Assembly (NCBI GenBank): GCA_009991425.1
Contig: JAACWH010000022.1
Coordinates: 1-64,000 of the forward strand
Length of the DNA stretch: 64,000 nucleotides
Reading direction: 5' to 3'
DNA from: Leptospira sp.
GTDB taxonomy: Bacteria > Spirochaetota > Leptospiria > Leptospirales > Leptospiraceae
Shown: piece by piece, positions 60,053-64,000 of the stretch
How the letters are laid out: the number at the start of each line of letters is the position of its first letter
How positions within the stretch are numbered: the stretch's first letter is position 1
Position numbers and translations under genes: made by a program
The notes under the pieces: model-generated
What the model saw: the letters and a program-made list of their open reading frames with translations, nothing else
Told to the model about the DNA's origin: nothing
The model's database searches: none

Positions 60053-61896
60053 TTATTGCTAAACCAACATAGATTTAGGTCTTTTCCGCTTTCGTAAGAG
60101 TAAAATTCCAAACATTTCGATGCAGGTCTGTGCCCTATTAATTGCATTACACTTAGGAAACTTTGGGGCGCAAGATAGACTGCCCTTCTTGTATTTATTT
60201 TTTCGATAATCTCTTGGGCACTTTTCGGAGTTTTGATTTGATCCACCTTAATTCCTCTTTCATTTAGAGCTGTAATTATACTTGGGAGACGAATCTCAGG
60301 GTGGATGATTATAGAAAGATCACCTAGACTCTGTTTAACGAAACTGCTTTCATCCAATAATAAGGAAGCGAGTTTGCTTCCATAATCTCTTGGCTTAGAA
60401 AGGGAAGGATAATAAAAAATAGCAAATACAAAATGGAAGAGAAGCATTCCAAGAGAAATCATCTTAAATGAGCTAAGTCTCCGTTTATCTTTTAGTTTCG
60501 ACTTTTTATTCGTTTTAACTTGTAGTTTCAAACTTTTGATCGTAAAGATTTGAAAAATCACAAAGCCAAGAGTAAGTAAAACTAAGGCTAGGCTAACTAT
60601 GGGAAGTAGCGCCTCCCATTTTCCTTGGGATGAAGATGGCTCTGTTAACCCAAAGATACCTATTTGCGGGAATATTAAATATCCGAAGAGAGTCAGCCAA
60701 ATCAAACCTATGAAAATAGAAATTCCCTTCTTCCATTCAGGAAATATTTTTCGGATTTGGGAGATAGGGGAAGCCTTAGTAGCTATTTGATTATTTCCAG
60801 AATTATTTGTAATTTCTGAATTAGGGACATCTTTCTTTTGCCAGATTTCAGCAAGTAGAATGCATAACAGAGGATAAACGGAAAGGCTATAGCTTGGTAA
60901 CTTGCTTGGAAGGAATTCATAAATTATCCAGCCAGAGAATAACCATGAAATGAGAAAAATATTTCGGTCTAATCTTTCCCCATTAAGGAAATCTAGGATT
61001 TTATTTTTAATGTTTACCAAAACTTTCGGTAGATACAGGCTCCAGGGAAATAGAAACAATATAAAAAGTATAAGATAATACCCCGGAGGGCCTGATTGTC
61101 CGAAGACTGAGCCAGAGGTTCTCTTTAGAATATACCAATCAATCATCCATCGTATCAAAGCTCCATCAGTTGCAATCCATGCAAGTCTGCCCCAAATTAG
61201 AAGGGGAAGCAGAGCGAGAGGTAGGAAAATCCAAGGGTGGAATTGGATGAGTTTCTTTCGATTGGGTGAGAGTAAGAAAAAAATCAAGAAAACGCCACCT
61301 AATAAAATTAATATGGGCGGGCCTTTCTGCAATACACCTAAACTTATAGAAATCCAAAATCCAAATACCCATAGAAAGGGTGAATTGAAAAAAGTTCTAT
61401 CAAGATTTTCTTTCTTGAAGTCATTAAGTAGAATTACCTTCCAGAAACAAAATAAACCTAGTAGAGAATAGAATAATAATCCAACATCCGTCAAAGCTAT
61501 CTTCTGGTAAACCATTAGGAATATGGAGCTAAAAAAGATGAGAGTAGCCGAGCATGCAATTTCTTTCTTGTTCTCACTGAACAAATAAAAGGCAAGACCA
61601 TAAACTAAGAATCCACATAATAAGAAGTAGATGGAATTCATTAATCGAAATATAAAATGGCTATTTCCAAACATTTTCATCATTAGAGCAGAAGTCCAAA
61701 AATGTAGGGCAGTTTTTCGATGAGGTTCTGAAAGTGGATAACTTGGAACTACCCAATCATTAGTATGAAGCATTTCTGTTGAGAAACCGAAATAGGCTGC
61801 TTCATCTTGATCCCAAAGTGGTTCATTCAATCCAATCAAAGAACAAAGTCCCAAGAGGATCATCATTGTAGGAAAGAAAGGAAAATACTTCTGCAT
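60049..61896 (-). CDS. GT39/PMT-type membrane glycosyltransferase
   Basis: The protein (615 residues from this ATG) has 10-12 membrane segments and the family's first-loop motif D-Q-D-E-A-A-Y-F near 30, followed by D-W-V-V-P and R-K-T-A-L-H-F-W. ArnT/PMT-type enzymes move sugars from lipid carriers to protein or lipid A on the outer face of the inner membrane. The ATG at 61896 is preferred over a TTG at 61932, though neither has a strong ribosome site. A soluble tail of about 90 residues follows the last helix. Confidence 0.82.
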   Translation of the reverse strand: MQKYFPFFPTMMILLGLCSLIGLNEPLWDQDEAAYFGFSTEMLHTNDWVVPSYPLSEPHRKTALHFWTSALMMKMFGNSHFIFRLMNSIYFLLCGFLVYGLAFYLFSENKKEIACSATLIFFSSIFLMVYQKIALTDVGLLFYSLLGLFCFWKVILLNDFKKENLDRTFFNSPFLWVFGFWISISLGVLQKGPPILILLGGVFLIFFLLSPNRKKLIQFHPWIFLPLALLPLLIWGRLAWIATDGALIRWMIDWYILKRTSGSVFGQSGPPGYYLILFILFLFPWSLYLPKVLVNIKNKILDFLNGERLDRNIFLISWLFSGWIIYEFLPSKLPSYSLSVYPLLCILLAEIWQKKDVPNSEITNNSGNNQIATKASPISQIRKIFPEWKKGISIFIGLIWLTLFGYLIFPQIGIFGLTEPSSSQGKWEALLPIVSLALVLLTLGFVIFQIFTIKSLKLQVKTNKKSKLKDKRRLSSFKMISLGMLLFHFVFAIFYYPSLSKPRDYGSKLASLLLDESSFVKQSLGDLSIIIHPEIRLPSIITALNERGIKVDQIKTPKSAQEIIEKINTRRAVYLAPQSFLSVMQLIGHRPASKCLEFYSYESGKDLNLCWFSNN

Positions 61897-62097
61897 GATA
61901 GAAAAGCTTTTAACAATACAAAAGGTAGACAAGCGAAAGTTTTTATTTTCTCTATAAATTAGTATTAATAGAAAATTACATTGTGATAGATTTGAAATGC
62001 ATTTGCAATTAAAATGTATAATTCGTTAACAAAAATTAATACTCAATTATTAATAAATTATTGATTTTGGTTAATTAATATTTCCCGTTATTCAATT

Positions 62098-63282
62098 ATG
62101 AATCAAAAAGTTCTAAATCCTAAGAGGTTGTTTTACGTATTTCTACGAATCTTAGGATTTCTTGTTGCTCCCATTATTATTCTATTTCTAGCTATTAACT
62201 TAATAGGGTCATTATTATTAACTAGTCCTTTGATAAAAAATGATCTTGGTGGTATAGGAATTTACAATCCTTACGAATTATCTATAGTTTCCCCAAAATC
62301 AGAATTTTCTAAACTAATGCCTTGGAAGAAAATTGCTCTTCACATTCATTCTAATGAAGTTTGGTACACACCTGAAAGACAATCCTTGAAAGACTTAACT
62401 AAATCCTACCAAAGAAATGGATTTGAATGGATTTCTATCTCTGATTATAATCTAGTAACAGATTATCGTAAATGGAATGCTAAAACATTTCTTTCTTATG
62501 AATGGAGTAGCAGTTTGCTTAAGCGTCATTTCCTTTTTGTTGGAGTCAAGACTGCAATATTGGATCCTTTTTATTTTTTTTCAACTAGAGAAAATATCCA
62601 GTGGATCATTGACCAACATAGAAAGCGAGATGGATTTATAGTTTCCAACCATCCTACTCTTTATGATTCTATGCCTATTGAATTCTTAGCAAATTTAAGC
62701 GGGGTTCATGCAGTAGAAATATTTTCTCCCTTTGGTGATGATCCAAAAATTATGGACAAACTTCTAGAACGTCGTAAGCCTATCTTTGCAATGGCTGCGG
62801 ATGATCTTCACTATCTACCACTTGAGGAGAGTCGATTGAATCATGAGTCTGACTTAATTGAATTTTGGAAAAAAATTTCTTTCGTTTATGGAAGAGAAGG
62901 GCAAGCTTTTCAAAGATTTATTCTTATGCCAAATTATATAGATTCAGAAGAACAGATTTACCAAGCCTTATGCCAAGGTAATTATGTTTCTGTTCGCAAA
63001 TTTGATCGTAGGACAGAAGACTTCTCTCTTCGTTATGTTAAGTTTGAAAATAATACATTAGAAATAGCCTTTAATGAAAAAGTAAAAGAAATTCGATTTA
63101 TTACATCCTCATCTGAACCTACGTTAATTGTAAGGAATGTATCTTCTGCTAAATACAACATAAAAGAAAAAGATTCTTATGTTCGCGCAGAAATTATTGA
63201 CTGGAATGGAATCTTAACAACGAATCCAATTTATCGAACGGAAAGTATGGAACAAAGACCCATTTGCAAAACAAAGATTTGA
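62098..63282 (+). CDS. Membrane-anchored PHP-domain-like protein
   Basis: The 394-residue protein has an N-terminal anchor (about 12-40) and a diverged PHP (polymerase and histidinol phosphatase) domain. The landmarks are L-H-I-H-S-N near 83, I-S-D-Y-N near 118, S-Y-E-W-S near 137, V-S-N-H-P near 182 and A-A-D-D-L-H near 224. Several metal ligands of PHP phosphoesterases are in place. The substrate is unknown. It faces away from the glycosyltransferase gene, and the upstream gap is strongly AT-rich. Confidence 0.75.
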   Translation: MNQKVLNPKRLFYVFLRILGFLVAPIIILFLAINLIGSLLLTSPLIKNDLGGIGIYNPYELSIVSPKSEFSKLMPWKKIALHIHSNEVWYTPERQSLKDLTKSYQRNGFEWISISDYNLVTDYRKWNAKTFLSYEWSSSLLKRHFLFVGVKTAILDPFYFFSTRENIQWIIDQHRKRDGFIVSNHPTLYDSMPIEFLANLSGVHAVEIFSPFGDDPKIMDKLLERRKPIFAMAADDLHYLPLEESRLNHESDLIEFWKKISFVYGREGQAFQRFILMPNYIDSEEQIYQALCQGNYVSVRKFDRRTEDFSLRYVKFENNTLEIAFNEKVKEIRFITSSSEPTLIVRNVSSAKYNIKEKDSYVRAEIIDWNGILTTNPIYRTESMEQRPICKTKI

Positions 63283-63378
63283 ATTGATTCGCAATAGATT
63301 TTTTCATATCACTTCATTAAAAGAGTAGATGGATAGAGAATCTAAGGAAAACTTTCCTTAATAAAGAGGAACCAGAAT

Positions 63379-63900
63379 TTGAAAACCCTGTATTTACTCA
63401 GACATGGAAAATCAGACTGGGAATCCGACTTCAACTCGGATCATGAACGAGGTCTAGCGAAAAGAGGAATTGAATCCACCCATCGAATGGGTCAGTATCT
63501 CATAGATTATGGATTTAATGTTGATCTATGCCTTTGTTCAGATGCAGTTCGATGCAAAAGGACTTGGGAATTACTTTCAGAAATGGATTCATTCGCAAGT
63601 AAGGTTGAATTTTCCAATAATGTCTACGAGGCAAATTCAGATAAATTATTTGAATTAATCAAGGAAACAGCAGATGAAAAGGAATCTCTGCTTCTCATTG
63701 GGCACAATCCAGGCTTAGAAGAACTCGCCGAATATTTAGTACTAGGTGATAACTTAGATGAATTACACAATCCACTTTTTTCCAAATTTCCAACTGCCGC
63801 ATTCCTAGGTCTTTCTCTCTCCGTAGATTCTTGGCGTGACATTACACCGGGACATGGATCTATTATTTCTTATTGGATTCCTGGACGTAAAGGCAGGTAG
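63379..63900 (+). CDS. sixA: SixA-type histidine phosphatase
   Basis: The 173-residue protein has the catalytic R-H-G-K near 8-11, E-R-G-L-A-K-R-G near 24-31, and the second His in L-I-G-H-N-P-G-L-E-E near 111-120. This is the SixA pattern, which removes phosphate from phosphohistidine. The start is a TTG with AGAGGA nine bases upstream. The physiological target is unknown here; a phosphorelay or PTS protein is typical. Confidence 0.88.
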   Translation: MKTLYLLRHGKSDWESDFNSDHERGLAKRGIESTHRMGQYLIDYGFNVDLCLCSDAVRCKRTWELLSEMDSFASKVEFSNNVYEANSDKLFELIKETADEKESLLLIGHNPGLEELAEYLVLGDNLDELHNPLFSKFPTAAFLGLSLSVDSWRDITPGHGSIISYWIPGRKGR

Positions 63901-63955
63901 AATATTGCTTCCCTCATTAAAGACCATTTATCTTGGATGGGATATTCTAAAGTAG

Positions 63956-64000
63956 ATGAATCCGCAACTCAAAACTTACATTCCTAGCGCTACAATTCGA
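63956..64000 (+). CDS. Start of an unidentified gene at the window edge (partial)
   Basis: An ATG frame M-N-P-Q-L-K-T-Y-I-P-S-A-T-I-R runs to the end of the window without a stop. The ribosome site is weak (TAAAGTAG). Too little is visible to identify it. Confidence 0.35.
   Translation, partial: MNPQLKTYIPSATIR

Noticed and set aside
1..64000. CRISPR arrays, tRNA or rRNA genes, prophage modules
   Set aside because: No regularly spaced direct repeats, no cloverleaf with a TTCRANNC loop, and no phage structural genes were found on reading both strands by eye; a dedicated search could still find a missed tRNA.

Overview
The window looks like the chromosome of a spirochaete of the genus Leptospira, or a very close relative, probably a free-living one. 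The reasons are low GC content, a DUF1554 lipoprotein (a family known mainly from Leptospira), other lipoproteins with an N-C/P-C-D-x-x-S leader typical of that genus, a SpoIIE-type phosphatase with the GDAMGKSMQGAGG signature, many AGGAG-type ribosome sites, and metabolic genes for scavenging (polyamines, organosulfonates, solute symport). This is inferred from protein families only; no rRNA or tRNA gene was seen.

Bases 1-3500: the end of an IS3-type insertion sequence lies inside a broken EAL-domain gene, followed by a membrane PP2C phosphatase and a secreted-protein gene with an apparent one-base frameshift. Bases 3500-16000: the dabB-dabA bicarbonate-accumulation pair, a flavin monooxygenase, a membrane adenylyl cyclase, a receiver-PAS-histidine kinase, an AsmA-like protein and a 3-hydroxyisobutyrate-type dehydrogenase. 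Bases 16000-24200: an alpha/beta hydrolase; a winged-helix regulator divergent from icd, with a repeated TACATGAAT operator-like motif between them; an ABC-2 exporter; and a Cpx-like two-component pair divergent from a CpxP/Spy-like lipoprotein, with two GTAAA-N5-GTAAA-type boxes in the gap.

Bases 24200-33600 form a polyamine island: two aldehyde dehydrogenases and a class III aminotransferase run leftward with a TetR regulator, and the PotD/A/B/C-type importer runs rightward, with a perfect 22-base palindrome between. Together they could import putrescine and oxidise it through 4-aminobutyrate towards succinate. Bases 33700-49960: a lytic transglycosylase behind two tandem palindromes, an RCC1-repeat lipoprotein, a DUF1343 protein, DUF2797, an RluA-type synthase, map, an orphan motA coupled to an aldo/keto reductase and an SsuD-like monooxygenase, a sodium/solute symporter, an EAL protein, a UbiA-like protein, a DUF4015-type lipoprotein and a histone-deacetylase-family enzyme.

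Bases 50000-57400 are accessory in character: a propeller-repeat lipoprotein, a VapBC pair, small secreted proteins plus a decayed copy of one of them, nhaA, an ankyrin lipoprotein, a DUF1554 lipoprotein, and two structured GC-rich intergenic elements. Bases 57400-64000 return to ordinary genes: a double-hotdog MaoC protein, a glutathione S-transferase, a cyclic-nucleotide-binding protein, a PMT-type glycosyltransferase, a PHP-like membrane protein and a SixA-type phosphatase.

The most unusual signals are an N-terminal module (lipid-anchor Cys, then Cys at +9 and at +33) shared in exact register by three lipoproteins with unrelated C-terminal folds; the E. coli-like Cpx boxes; the icd and transglycosylase operator arrays; and the nested inverted repeat ahead of nhaA. 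No CRISPR array, prophage or classical defence island was found apart from VapBC.
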